Assembly (NCBI RefSeq): GCF_016888005.1
Contig: NZ_JAFDVE010000012.1
Span: 85,230 to 149,229, forward strand
DNA from: Phycicoccus sp. CSK15P-2
GTDB taxonomy: Bacteria; Actinomycetota; Actinomycetes; Actinomycetales; Dermatophilaceae
Reading direction: 5' to 3'
Length of the DNA: 64,000 nt
Both the position numbers and the translations under genes were made by a program. The notes below the pieces were generated by a model that saw nothing but the letters and a program-made list of their open reading frames with translations, did no database searches and was not told the origin of the DNA. Position 1 is the stretch's first letter, and each line of letters starts with the position of its first letter. Below, piece by piece: positions 53,496 to 62,067 of the stretch.

Positions 53496-55160
53496 TCAGA
53501 GATGGCCTGCGCGGTACAGCGCCTCGCGGGTGGCGGCGTGCCGGTCGAGCACGCGGCGCACCGGCCCGAGGATCTCGATGTCGGCGACGGTCGTGATGGA
53601 GGCGCGCAGCCGGGCATCCATGACGGCCGCCCGGCGCCGTCCCCCGAACCGCGCGAGCCAGGCGGACAGAACCGCGAGCAGCGGCCCGAGCAGCAGGCCG
53701 CCGACCAGGAGGACGAGCGGCAGGGTGAGCACCCCGAGCCTCGGAGGCCCCGGCAGCAGCGAGTCGAGCTGCAGCCAGGAGGCCACCGCGTACGCCGCGA
53801 GCCACAGGAAGCCCACCACGGCGGTGATCGCGAGCAGCACCTGCACCGCGCCCACGACCCCCCACCAGACCGGCTTCCTGGCGCGCAGCGACGTGCCCAC
53901 GACGGCCTGGTCGAGCGCGTCCCCGAGGGTGGGCCCGGGTGGGGCGGCAGCACGCTCCACGGCCTCCGCCCACGGCACGGGTAGCTCGGCCGCCGCGCGG
54001 TCGGCGACCCGCCGGGTGGCGAGCTCGACGGCCGCCCGGGCCGCGGGTGAGGGCGGTGGCAAGGAGGAACGGCCCAGCACCGACCGGACGTCGGACTCGG
54101 TGACCCGCACGTCGCGGCCGTCCAGCCGCAGCCGGCGCAGCGGACGCGACCGGAGACCTGCGACCCAGCGGGTGAACGGCCAGCCCGTGCGGGTCCCCGC
54201 CTCCATGCGGTAGTCGCGGGCCACGGCGTCGACGACGATCGGGACCCCCGCGCTGCGGGCCAGAGCGTCGAGCAGGTCGGCCCGCGTCGCGTCGTCCACG
54301 CCGTGCTCGCCGTCCGCGACGTGCTCCGAGAGCGCCCCGGCGACCGTCCGCAGGTCACCGGCCAGCCGGGCGCGGGCCGCGGTGCGCCCCGCCACGGCGT
54401 TCGCGAGCCGCTGCCGCAGCTCGTCCACCCCCGCCCCGGTGCGCGCCGACGTGGCGATGACGGTGGCGTGCGGGAGGCCGTCACGCTCCATGAGGCGACG
54501 GAGGTCGGTGACACAGGTGTCGACGTCGTCCGGGCGCAGCCGGTCGATCTGGTTGAGCAGCGCCATCGTCACGGCCTCGTGCGCCGACAGCAGCGCCACG
54601 TGGTCGTCGTGCACCCGGGAGTCCGCGTACTTCTGCGGGTCGACGACCCACACGAAGAGGTCGACGAGCTCGAGCACCCGCTCGGCCTCCACGCGGTTCG
54701 CGACCTCGCGGCTGTCGACGTCCGGCAGGTCGAGGAGCACCAGCCCCTCGAGGGTGCCCACCTGCTCGCCGGGCGTGGCCTCGTCGACGTGGTGCCGGGC
54801 CCCGACCCCGAGCCAGTCGAGGAGCTCCCCGGACGGCTCGTCACCCCACACCGCGGCGGTCGGAGTGGAGGTCGTGGGCCGGCGCACACCCACGGTCGCG
54901 ACATCGGCACCGACGAGCGCGTTGAACAGCGAGGACTTTCCGCTGCCCGTGGCCCCGGCCAGGGCAGCCACGGTGTGACCACCCACGAGGGAGGTCCGCC
55001 GGTCGACCTTCTCGACGATCTCCAACGCCCGCTCCCGCCCGGCGGGGGGCAGCTGGGTACCGCCCGCCCGCACCCCGGCCTCGAGGGACTCCGCCGCTGC
55101 GGTCAGAGCGTCCGGGGAGACGACCGCGCCGTGGGCCGTCCCCATCCGCAGGGGGCTCAC
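53496..55160 (-). CDS. Membrane-associated GTPase, second of a tandem pair
   Basis: 554 residues. G domain: G1 GATGSGKSS (about residue 69), switch-region TTSTPTAAVW, G3 DLPDVDS, G4 NQID (NKxD-like), G5 TSARTG. The C-terminal half holds a helical region and two membrane helices (VVGAVQVLLAITAVVGFLWLAAYAVASW and LGVLTLPLVLLVGGLLLGPLLAVLSAWL), then an amphipathic end. It resembles Era/YfjP-like and dynamin-like membrane GTPases. GTG 55160 overlaps the upstream GTPase stop (GTGA), so the two are made in fixed ratio. Streptomyces DynA/DynB, a tandem dynamin-like pair at the division septum, are a possible parallel. Confidence 0.85.
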   Translation of the reverse strand: MSPLRMGTAHGAVVSPDALTAAAESLEAGVRAGGTQLPPAGRERALEIVEKVDRRTSLVGGHTVAALAGATGSGKSSLFNALVGADVATVGVRRPTTSTPTAAVWGDEPSGELLDWLGVGARHHVDEATPGEQVGTLEGLVLLDLPDVDSREVANRVEAERVLELVDLFVWVVDPQKYADSRVHDDHVALLSAHEAVTMALLNQIDRLRPDDVDTCVTDLRRLMERDGLPHATVIATSARTGAGVDELRQRLANAVAGRTAARARLAGDLRTVAGALSEHVADGEHGVDDATRADLLDALARSAGVPIVVDAVARDYRMEAGTRTGWPFTRWVAGLRSRPLRRLRLDGRDVRVTESDVRSVLGRSSLPPPSPAARAAVELATRRVADRAAAELPVPWAEAVERAAAPPGPTLGDALDQAVVGTSLRARKPVWWGVVGAVQVLLAITAVVGFLWLAAYAVASWLQLDSLLPGPPRLGVLTLPLVLLVGGLLLGPLLAVLSAWLARFGGRRRAAVMDARLRASITTVADIEILGPVRRVLDRHAATREALYRAGHL

Positions 55161-56863
55161 CGCGGAACCGCCGAGATGCGGGAGACGGCGTCCTCGAGCC
55201 GGTCGGCCTGGTCGACGGGCGCGGCCTGGGCCGCGAGCGCCCGGACGAAACGCCCGCGCTCCTGCCCGTACAGCTCGTCGACCATCTCGAGCAGCCGGGC
55301 GCGGGCCTTGGCCGCCATGTCGCGGACGGCCTGGTCACCGAAGATGGCCTCGAGCACCCGCTGGGCGAGCACCGCCGTGCCGCCCGCGATGCCCACCTCG
55401 GCCCCGACGAGGCCGCCGGTCTGCGCGAACGCGACGAGCATGAGGAAGAGCCCGATGGCGTTGACGCCGTAGGCGGCGATCCGGGCGTTGGTCCGGCGCC
55501 CCTGTCCCTCGGTGCGGACGAGGTCGAACACCTCTCCTTGCCAGGCGCGCACGAGCCGCTCGACCGCGGTGGTCGACTCCTCGGGGACGGTGCCGAGCCC
55601 CGGTTCGCTGCCGAGCACCGCGGCACCGCCGGAGTGTCGGCGCCAGGAGCGGACGGTCTCGGACGTCGCCGCCTCGAGGTTGGCGAGGACGAGCGCGGCC
55701 ACGCCCGTCTGCAGCGCCTCGCCCAGGCTGTCCTGGGGGGCGGGCGTGCCCTTGATCGCCGCCGTGATGCGGTCGCGCCACCGGGCGATCGTCGACTCCA
55801 TCTGCCGGAAGAACTCGCCGGTGCCGACGAACTCCTGCCACCGCGCGAGCACCTCTCCCCGCAGGAGCGTGCCGTCGGTCATGCCGTCGGCGACCCGCCG
55901 CTCGGCGACCTCGAAGCACTCCGTGGCCGCCGCCGTCAGCGCCTCCTCGGCGTCACGCTGCGCACGGCTCGCCGTGGCCAGCCGCGCGGTGCGCTCGGAG
56001 AGCGACCCCACCGCGCCGCGCAGCGTCTGGGACACGACGATGTCGCGGGCCCGGGCGTCCCCGGCGAGCGCCTCGAGCCAGGACCGCAGCCGCGCGATCG
56101 TCCACTCGGGCAGCCGCCCGTCGTCGAGGTCGATCTCGGGGACGGTGAAGATCGGCGCCGTGGGCAGGCCCTGCTCCCGCAGCATCGACGCGAGGTGCGG
56201 GCGGATCTCGTCGACCGCCTCCCTCGGCACGCGGTCCAGGACGATGGCGACGGCCGTCCCCCGCTCGGCCGCGGTGCGCAGCAGGTCCCACGGGACGGCG
56301 TCGGCGTAGCGCGCCGCCGTCGTGACGAACAGCCAGAGGTCGGCCGCCGAGAGCAGCTGCCCGGCGAGCTCGCGGTTGGCGGACACGACGGAGTCGATGT
56401 CCGGGGCGTCGAGCAGCGCCAGCCCCGCGGGGAGGGCGGTGGACACCGCGAGCCGGACCGTCCCCGGCTGTTCCTCCCCCGTGTCGCGACCGGTCACCCG
56501 GGCCAGGCCCGGGAGGATGCGGTCACCCTCGAACCAGCGCAGGTCGTCGGGGTGGTGCACGAGCACCGGCGAGGTGGTCGTCGGCCGCAGCACGCCGGGG
56601 CGGCTGACGGCGGCACCCACGACCGAGTTCACGAGCGTTGACTTCCCGGCCCCGGTGGACCCGCCGACGACGGCGAGGAGTGGCGCGTCGATGGAGCGCA
56701 GGCGCGGCAGCACGTAGTCGTCGAGCTGGGCGATGAGCTGGCGGCGGGCGGTCTCCGCGTCGTCCCGGCCCGGGACGTCGAGCGGGAGCCGGGCGTCACC
56801 GACCTCCTGGCGCAGGCGCTCGACAGCGGCGACCAGTGCCTCCGAGTTCCTCGCCGCGCCCAC
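55157..56863 (-). CDS. Dynamin-like GTPase, first of a tandem pair
   Basis: 568 residues from GTG 56863. G1 GGSTGAGKST (about residue 70), G2 TTTSPVLVHHP, G3 DAPDID; no clear NKxD is present, and AIVLDRVPRE occupies its place, as in dynamin-like proteins. A long helical stalk region (residues about 270-450) and a C-terminal hydrophobic segment (IGLFLMLVAFAQTGGLVGAEVGIAGG) follow, then a final helical part. GTG 56863 is 7 bases after TAGGCT, so the start is leaderless; the longer open frame to 56920 is rejected. It is cotranscribed with the second GTPase and likely acts in membrane remodelling or division. Confidence 0.85.
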   Translation of the reverse strand: MGAARNSEALVAAVERLRQEVGDARLPLDVPGRDDAETARRQLIAQLDDYVLPRLRSIDAPLLAVVGGSTGAGKSTLVNSVVGAAVSRPGVLRPTTTSPVLVHHPDDLRWFEGDRILPGLARVTGRDTGEEQPGTVRLAVSTALPAGLALLDAPDIDSVVSANRELAGQLLSAADLWLFVTTAARYADAVPWDLLRTAAERGTAVAIVLDRVPREAVDEIRPHLASMLREQGLPTAPIFTVPEIDLDDGRLPEWTIARLRSWLEALAGDARARDIVVSQTLRGAVGSLSERTARLATASRAQRDAEEALTAAATECFEVAERRVADGMTDGTLLRGEVLARWQEFVGTGEFFRQMESTIARWRDRITAAIKGTPAPQDSLGEALQTGVAALVLANLEAATSETVRSWRRHSGGAAVLGSEPGLGTVPEESTTAVERLVRAWQGEVFDLVRTEGQGRRTNARIAAYGVNAIGLFLMLVAFAQTGGLVGAEVGIAGGTAVLAQRVLEAIFGDQAVRDMAAKARARLLEMVDELYGQERGRFVRALAAQAAPVDQADRLEDAVSRISAVPR

Positions 56864-56870
56864 GGTCCCG

Positions 56871-56876
56871 AGCCTA
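56871..56876 (-). promoter_or_regulatory. -10 box, leaderless start of the GTPase pair
   Basis: TAGGCT on the minus strand, 7 bases before GTG 56863. Confidence 0.6.
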
Positions 56877-56929
56877 GTCATACGCGCTGCGCCTCGCCGC
56901 ATGCCACGTCGGGGGCCCATGATGTCCTC

Positions 56930-57481
56930 ATGCGGTTTTTCGTCGCCGTCGTTCCGTCGTCGGAGGCACTCGACGACCTCGAGAGGTTCCTCCTGCCCCG
57001 TCGTGACGCGGAAGGGCCCCGATGGTCACGTCGGGAACAGTGGCACGTGACGCTGGCCTTCGCCGGGGCCGCGCCCGAACGTGTCGCGGAACGGCTGGTG
57101 GAAGCCGTCGGGGAGGTGACGGCCAGGGCCCAGCCGGTCCTGCTCGCGCTCGGCGGTGGCGGGTGCTTCCCGGACGTCACCCGCGCACGCGTCCTCTACA
57201 CAGGGGTCCGCGGTGCGGAGGCGCTGTCCTCCCTCGCGCACGGAGTCCGGGCTGCGTGCTCGGTGGCGGGCGCGGCGCCCGAGGGTGGCCGGTTCACCCC
57301 GCACGTGACGATCGGACGGTTCAGCCAGCCCGTCGAGGCCACCCGATGGGTGCGGGTCCTCGAGACCTACGCCGGCCCCGCGTGGACGGCGTCCGAGGTC
57401 GTCGTCGTCGAGTCGCACCTGTCCCACGACCATGGACACCCCTCGCGCTACGAGGTGCTGGCCCGGCTGCCCCTCGGCTAG
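56930..57481 (+). CDS. thpR: RNA 2',3'-cyclic phosphodiesterase (2'-5' RNA ligase family)
   Basis: 183 residues of the 2H phosphoesterase superfamily. The two catalytic HxTx motifs are HVTL (residues 39-42) and HVTI (125-128), each at the end of a pseudo-symmetric half. The N-terminus MRFFVAVVPS and WHVTLAFAG fit ThpR. It opens 2',3'-cyclic phosphates on RNA ends; in vitro it can also join tRNA halves. A CATGAT hexamer ends 6 bases before ATG 56930, so this may be leaderless too. The stop shares the palindrome CTAG with the stop of the convergent gene. Confidence 0.92.
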   Translation: MRFFVAVVPSSEALDDLERFLLPRRDAEGPRWSRREQWHVTLAFAGAAPERVAERLVEAVGEVTARAQPVLLALGGGGCFPDVTRARVLYTGVRGAEALSSLAHGVRAACSVAGAAPEGGRFTPHVTIGRFSQPVEATRWVRVLETYAGPAWTASEVVVVESHLSHDHGHPSRYEVLARLPLG

Positions 57482-60015
57482 CGCCGCTGGCCCATCGCGT
57501 CGCCCTCGTCACCGAGGATCCAGGTGTCCTTGGCACCCCCGCCCTGCGAGGAGTTGACGACCATGCTGCCCGCCGGGGCGGTGCGGGTCAGGGCGAGGTC
57601 CGCGACCCGCGCGTCGTGCGGCCCGGTGCCGGTGAGGTAGACGAAAGCCCGCAGGTCGACGTGCCTCGGCGCGAGGCCGCCACCGTCGAGGGTCGGCAGC
57701 GTGGAGAGGACGACCGTCTCCTGGGCGATGTACCGCTCCGGGTCCGCGCGGATCTCCTCGGCCCGCGCGCGCAGCTCCTCCTCGTCGGCATCCGGGCCGA
57801 CGAGCACGCCGCCGCCGCCGTGCCCGTCGACCGGCTTGGTGACGATCTGGTCGAGCCGCTCGAGCACGACGGCACGCTCCTCGGGGTCCTCGCAGCGGTA
57901 CGTCGGCACCGGCTCGATGATCGGGCGCTCGTCGAGGTAGTACGCGATGAGGTCGGGGACGTGGACGTACATCTCCTTGTCGTCGGCCACCCCGTTGCCG
58001 GGGGCGTTGACGAGGGCGATGGTGCGGGCGACCGCGGCGTCGAGCAGCCACTCCCCCACGGGCCGGTCGTCGGAGGACCGCAGCTCGGCGACGTCGAGGT
58101 CGGTACGCAGGTAGACGACATCGACCGGCACGCCGTCGACGGTGACCCGCCCGTCGTCGGTGCCGATGTCGTCCGGCACCGCCAGGCGCAGCCCTGCCTC
58201 GTCGGCGAGCAGCTTCTGCTCGAAGTAGGCGGAGTTGGACGGACCGTCGGTGAGGAGGACGACGCAGGGGTCGTCGGCGTCGCTCAGCGAGCGCAGCGTG
58301 TCGCGCAGCACGCCGGGCCCGGACTCGGGGCTCAGCAGACCGTCGGGCCGAGGCAGGTCGTCCATCACCTCGTCCATCAGGCGGCGGACCGCGAGCGCGT
58401 AGCCCGCCCCGGACGGCATCCGGACGTTGTCCTCGAGCACCCGCCAGCCGACGTTGTCGTCCCGCACGAGGTCGAAGCCCTGGATCGCGGCACGGACGAC
58501 GCCGTACGGCAGCCTCCGCGCGACGTCCCGCCATCCCGGTGAACCGGTGACGACCGACTCGGGGACGACGCCGTCCTTGACGACCCGGGCGTCTCCGTAC
58601 ACGTCCTGGAGGAACATCTCGATGGCACGGGCCCGCTGGGCCAGGCCGCGGGACAGCATCGTCCACTCCTGCGGCGGGACGAGGCGTGGGAGGAGGTCGA
58701 CCTCGAAGGGACGCTGCTCGTCATCGACGCCGAACGTCATGCCGACGTCGGTGAGCCAGGCGTCCCGGCGCTCCATCCGCTGTGCGAGGTCTGCGGTGTC
58801 GAGACCGGTGACGTGGTCGACGACGTCCTCGTACGCCTCGCGGACCGCCGAGCTCGGGGTGAACGCCTCGTCGGCGTTGGACTCGGGGTAGCCCACGGGG
58901 TGCGGCGCCGGCTGGGGTGCGGTCCACTCGTGCTGGGTCTCCTTCACGACCTGCTCGACGACGTCCTCGAGGCGGCCGCGCCGGGCGAAGGCGACCCGCT
59001 GCCGCTCCGACGACGTGCCGCGGGAGAGGAGCTGGTGCAGCAGCTCGGAGACGGTGTCCCAGTCGCCGCTCGCCTCCAGGTGCGGGCGGAGCCGCGCCAG
59101 GAGACCGCGAGCGACGTCCGGGGCCGGGGCCGGCTCCGGCGACGGGTGACCGTCGAGCAACGACCCCGTCATGCCGCTCCGCGCGGCCCGCCAGACCGCC
59201 GCCCGGTGCAGGGGCACCGGCCGCGGGACGAGCTCCGCACCGTTCTCCTCGGCCTCGAGCGCCGCGGCGACGGAGGCCCGGAAGAGCCCGGCGACGAGCA
59301 TCGCGTCGTCGACGAGCGGGAGGGCGTCGCAGATCCGCAGCTCGATGGTCGGCAGGTGGCTCGACGGTCGCAGGTCGAAGTACGCCATCCCCGAGTCGCT
59401 GACCACGCCGGAGCGGATGAGGTCCTCGAGCAGCGCGTCGTACTCCCCTGCCGTGAACACCCGCCCGAAGCTGCCGGACGTGGGCCAGCGCTGCCAGAGG
59501 AGGGTGCGGATGCTCGCGTACCCGGTGTCGGCGCCCCGCCACATCGGGGAGCTGGCCGACAGCGCCAGGAGGGTCGGGATGTCGGGCGTGACTCGGTGGA
59601 TGACCCGGATGGCGAGGTCACGGTCCTCGACGCCGACGTGGAACTGCGTGCCGCAGATCAGCTGCTCGTCGACCAGCAGGCGGTAGTCATCCTGCATCCG
59701 GGCGAAGCGCCCCGAGCTCGTCAGCCCCGAGTCCCCCGGGTCGGTCATGGGCAGCGTGGCCGCGGCCGCGATACCGATGTTGCGCGGGCCGGCGACCTCG
59801 ACGAGCCGGCGACGCAGCCCGAGCACCTCGTCGCGCAGCCCGTCGAGCGTCGTGACGACCCCGGTGTTCGTCTCGACCGTGGTGCGTTGCAGCTCCGAGG
59901 AGAACGACTCAGCGGGCAGCCTCTCGAGCAGGGCCGGTGCCTGTGAGGTCAGCCTCCTGCTCGACAGGTCGACGAGATGGAGCTCTTCTTCCACGCCAAG
60001 CGTCAGGTCCGTCAC
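57478..60015 (-). CDS. Carboxylate-amine ligase fused to circularly permuted type 2 ATP-grasp domain
   Basis: 845 residues from GTG 60015. Residues 1-360 are a GCS2/YbdK-type glutamate-cysteine-ligase-like domain (LGVEEELHLVD, ICGTQFHVGVED, DTGYASIRT, DLRPSSHLPTIELRICDALP). Residues about 400-845 are a circularly permuted ATP-grasp (DUF404/DUF407): GMTFGVDDEQRPFEVDLLPR, RAIEMFLQDVYGD, VLEDNVRMPSGAGYALAVRR, LTDGPSNSAYFEQKLLADEAG, MYVHVPDLIAYYLDER, TKPVDGHGGGGVLVG, YIAQETVVLSTLPT, DLRAFVYLTG and NSSQGGGAKDTWIL. Both halves should form amide bonds with ATP, so the product may be a peptide-like small molecule. The usual partners of such ATP-grasp proteins (alpha-E protein, transglutaminase) are absent here. 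Start is leaderless. Confidence 0.88.
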   Translation of the reverse strand: MTDLTLGVEEELHLVDLSSRRLTSQAPALLERLPAESFSSELQRTTVETNTGVVTTLDGLRDEVLGLRRRLVEVAGPRNIGIAAAATLPMTDPGDSGLTSSGRFARMQDDYRLLVDEQLICGTQFHVGVEDRDLAIRVIHRVTPDIPTLLALSASSPMWRGADTGYASIRTLLWQRWPTSGSFGRVFTAGEYDALLEDLIRSGVVSDSGMAYFDLRPSSHLPTIELRICDALPLVDDAMLVAGLFRASVAAALEAEENGAELVPRPVPLHRAAVWRAARSGMTGSLLDGHPSPEPAPAPDVARGLLARLRPHLEASGDWDTVSELLHQLLSRGTSSERQRVAFARRGRLEDVVEQVVKETQHEWTAPQPAPHPVGYPESNADEAFTPSSAVREAYEDVVDHVTGLDTADLAQRMERRDAWLTDVGMTFGVDDEQRPFEVDLLPRLVPPQEWTMLSRGLAQRARAIEMFLQDVYGDARVVKDGVVPESVVTGSPGWRDVARRLPYGVVRAAIQGFDLVRDDNVGWRVLEDNVRMPSGAGYALAVRRLMDEVMDDLPRPDGLLSPESGPGVLRDTLRSLSDADDPCVVLLTDGPSNSAYFEQKLLADEAGLRLAVPDDIGTDDGRVTVDGVPVDVVYLRTDLDVAELRSSDDRPVGEWLLDAAVARTIALVNAPGNGVADDKEMYVHVPDLIAYYLDERPIIEPVPTYRCEDPEERAVVLERLDQIVTKPVDGHGGGGVLVGPDADEEELRARAEEIRADPERYIAQETVVLSTLPTLDGGGLAPRHVDLRAFVYLTGTGPHDARVADLALTRTAPAGSMVVNSSQGGGAKDTWILGDEGDAMGQRR

Positions 60016-60021
60016 CCGGCG

Positions 60022-60027
60022 ACCATA
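60022..60027 (-). promoter_or_regulatory. -10 box, leaderless start of the ligase/ATP-grasp gene
   Basis: TATGGT on the minus strand, 6 bases before GTG 60015; it excludes the longer frame to 60105. Confidence 0.6.
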
Positions 60028-60162
60028 GGGCATCTGCGCAGGTCGGAGGCCCCTCGCCTCTCGGCACCCGCCTCCCGTTCGCCGCACCAGCCGCAGCCGA
60101 CCCACGCGCCACGTGAGGGCGCCTGCCGACGACCTCGCTCCGAGGGCCCGGGGTGAGCACGG

Positions 60163-60795
60163 CTACTCGCTCGTCGCCATCCGCACGCCCACACCGACCA
60201 TGACGGTGCCCCCGGCGGCACCGAGCCAGTCCAGGCGCCGGGGCCGCGTGCGGAACCACTGCCGGACCCGCCCGGCGGCGGCGACCCAGAGGCTCGAGGA
60301 GACCAGGGCCAGGGCGAAGTAGGCGAGGCCGAGCAGGGCGACCTGGGGGCCGGGAGGAGCCGTGTGGTCGACGAACTGCGGCAGGAAGGCGAGGAAGAAC
60401 ACGACCGTCTTCGGGTTGGTCAGACCCACGACGAACCCGGTGCGCAGCGCGTAGCCCGGCCTCCCGGCGGCTGCCGGGCTGCCTGCCTCGAGAGCCTCCC
60501 GTGCGTCACGCCGGTGCCGGATGGCCTGCAGGCCGAGCCACACGACGTACCCGGCGCCCACGAGCTTGACCCCGACGTAGAGCGTCGTGCTGGCGGCGAC
60601 GAGCGCGCCGAGGCCGACCGCGACGAACAAGGCCTGGACCAGGACGCCGAGCTCGCCGCCGACCACGGAGAGCAGCGCGTCGCGACGGTCGACCGTGAGC
60701 GCCCGCCCGAGCGTGAACATCAGGCTGGGACCGGGGATCTGCAGGAAGAGCAAGGAGGCGGCGCAGAACGCCAGCCACTGGGCTGCGGTGGGCAC
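60163..60795 (-). CDS. LysE/RhtB-family amino acid exporter
   Basis: 210 residues with six membrane helices. The N-terminal IPGPSLMFTLGRALTVDRRDALLSVVGGELG is the LysE/RhtB signature, YVVWLGLQAIRHRR and GFVVGLTNPKTVVFFLAFLPQFV follow. The family exports homoserine, threonine, lysine or related compounds. GTG 60795 is 6 bases after TAGGGT, so leaderless. It lies 92 bases downstream of the small membrane protein gene on the same strand but has its own promoter. Confidence 0.93.
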   Translation of the reverse strand: MPTAAQWLAFCAASLLFLQIPGPSLMFTLGRALTVDRRDALLSVVGGELGVLVQALFVAVGLGALVAASTTLYVGVKLVGAGYVVWLGLQAIRHRRDAREALEAGSPAAAGRPGYALRTGFVVGLTNPKTVVFFLAFLPQFVDHTAPPGPQVALLGLAYFALALVSSSLWVAAAGRVRQWFRTRPRRLDWLGAAGGTVMVGVGVRMATSE

Positions 60796-60801
60796 CAGAA
60801 G

Positions 60802-60807
60802 ACCCTA
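60802..60807 (-). promoter_or_regulatory. -10 box, leaderless start of the LysE gene
   Basis: TAGGGT on the minus strand, 6 bases before GTG 60795. Confidence 0.6.
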
Positions 60808-60887
60808 CTGCTCACGCCCGTCACGCCGGGCGAGGGACCTGATGCCGAGACCCGGTCGGCCCGCTTCACGGGCGCGGTGGTGCGACG

Positions 60888-61328
60888 TCAGGACAACACC
60901 CAGCCGACAGACGTCGCGAGCGCGAGGAAGCGCGCCGTACGACCGAGGAGGCACAGCAGCGCGAACTCCTTCCGACGCTGCCCGGCGGCACCCGCGGCGA
61001 GCGTGGTCCCGGCGAGCGGCGGGAGCCCCACACCGGCGGAGACGAGGACGAGCGGCACGGCCGTGCGACGGCGGGTCATCCACGACGCCAGCCTCTCGGC
61101 CCAGCGCGGCGCCGCACGCTTGCGGGCGAAGCGCTCCGAGCCGCGCCGGGCAGCCTCGAACAGCACGAGTTTCCCCGCCGTCTGACCGACGGCCAGGGCG
61201 GCGACCACCGCCAACACAGACCCCGTGGACTGGGAGCGGGCGGCTGCTGCCGCGTAGAGCTCGGAGTTGAGGAACGGGACGACGGCCGACGCGGCGCCGA
61301 ACAGCAGTGCCAGAAGTGTGGAGATCAT
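60888..61328 (-). CDS. Small membrane protein, possibly VTT/DedA-like
   Basis: 146 residues from ATG 61328. Hydrophobic segments at the N-terminus (STLLALLFGAASAVVPFLNSELYAAAAA), centre (VLAVVAALAVGQTAGKLVLFEAARRG) and C-terminus (PLVLVSAGVGLPPLAGTTLAAGAAG, ALLCLLGRTARFLALA). The GQTAGKLVLFEAARRG and GLPPLAGTTLAAG pieces resemble halves of the VTT (DedA/TVP38) fold, but I am not certain. It begins two bases after the stop of the CDP-alcohol phosphatidyltransferase, so the two are probably translated from one mRNA and may act on the same lipid. Confidence 0.6.
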   Translation of the reverse strand: MISTLLALLFGAASAVVPFLNSELYAAAAARSQSTGSVLAVVAALAVGQTAGKLVLFEAARRGSERFARKRAAPRWAERLASWMTRRRTAVPLVLVSAGVGLPPLAGTTLAAGAAGQRRKEFALLCLLGRTARFLALATSVGWVLS

Positions 61329-61330
61329 GC

Positions 61331-61942
61331 TCACAGCGCTCCCAGCCGACGCAGCACCCGCGCGGAGGACCACGCCTTGACGGCGACCACGCCCGAGGCG
61401 ACTCCCACAGCCAGCCACGGGTGTCCGAGCTCGAGTGCGCAGATCGGCCCGGCAGTGTTGACCGCCTTGGCGGGTGTGGACCAGTTCATCCGCCACACCT
61501 GGCGGTCGACGAGATGGAAGTCGTTCGGGCTCATCAACGGCCAGCACAGGAAAGCCAGGGACAGCATGCCGTCGAGCACCATGAACGACAGGAGGAAGAC
61601 CACCCCCACGGCGACGTGGCCCGGCAGGAGGCCCACGTGGGCGACGAGCCCGACGCACAGGACCGCCGTGCAGGCGCGGTCACCGACGATGTCGAAGACC
61701 GCACCGAGCCGCGTCTGCTGCCCGAGGCGGCGGGCGGACCACCCGTCCAGCACGTCCCCCACCCAGTAGACCGCGTACGCGGTGACGAGCAGGACGAGGT
61801 CGTCCTCGGCCACGGCGATGACGCCGATGAGGACGGCCGCGACGGTGCGCACGAGCGTGATCGCGTTGGGGACCGTGCGCACCGGGCCGATCGGAGTCGG
61901 TGGCGCGATGGACGGGGCGGCGTCACGGAGTGCTGTCGTCAT
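61331..61942 (-). CDS. CDP-alcohol phosphatidyltransferase family protein
   Basis: 203 residues, about five to six membrane helices. The complete active-site signature DGx2ARx8Gx3Dx3D is present: Asp66-Gly67, Ala70-Arg71, Gly80, Asp84 and Asp88. N-terminal VPNAITLVRTVAA is the usual lead helix. Such enzymes make phosphatidylglycerol phosphate, cardiolipin, phosphatidylinositol phosphate or related lipids from CDP-diacylglycerol; the acceptor cannot be read. ATG 61942 is chosen over 61969. It is divergent from a sensor kinase/regulator pair 125 bases away. Confidence 0.9.
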   Translation of the reverse strand: MTTALRDAAPSIAPPTPIGPVRTVPNAITLVRTVAAVLIGVIAVAEDDLVLLVTAYAVYWVGDVLDGWSARRLGQQTRLGAVFDIVGDRACTAVLCVGLVAHVGLLPGHVAVGVVFLLSFMVLDGMLSLAFLCWPLMSPNDFHLVDRQVWRMNWSTPAKAVNTAGPICALELGHPWLAVGVASGVVAVKAWSSARVLRRLGAL

Positions 61943-62067
61943 GCACCCAGCCTCGTCGGCGCCCACCACGGCCTGCGTCGGTCGCCGGTGCCGAGCGTGC
62001 GGTACCCCGGTACCGACTGCGGGACGCGGGTGGCGCTCGCGGGTCGGGCATCCACCAGACTGACACC

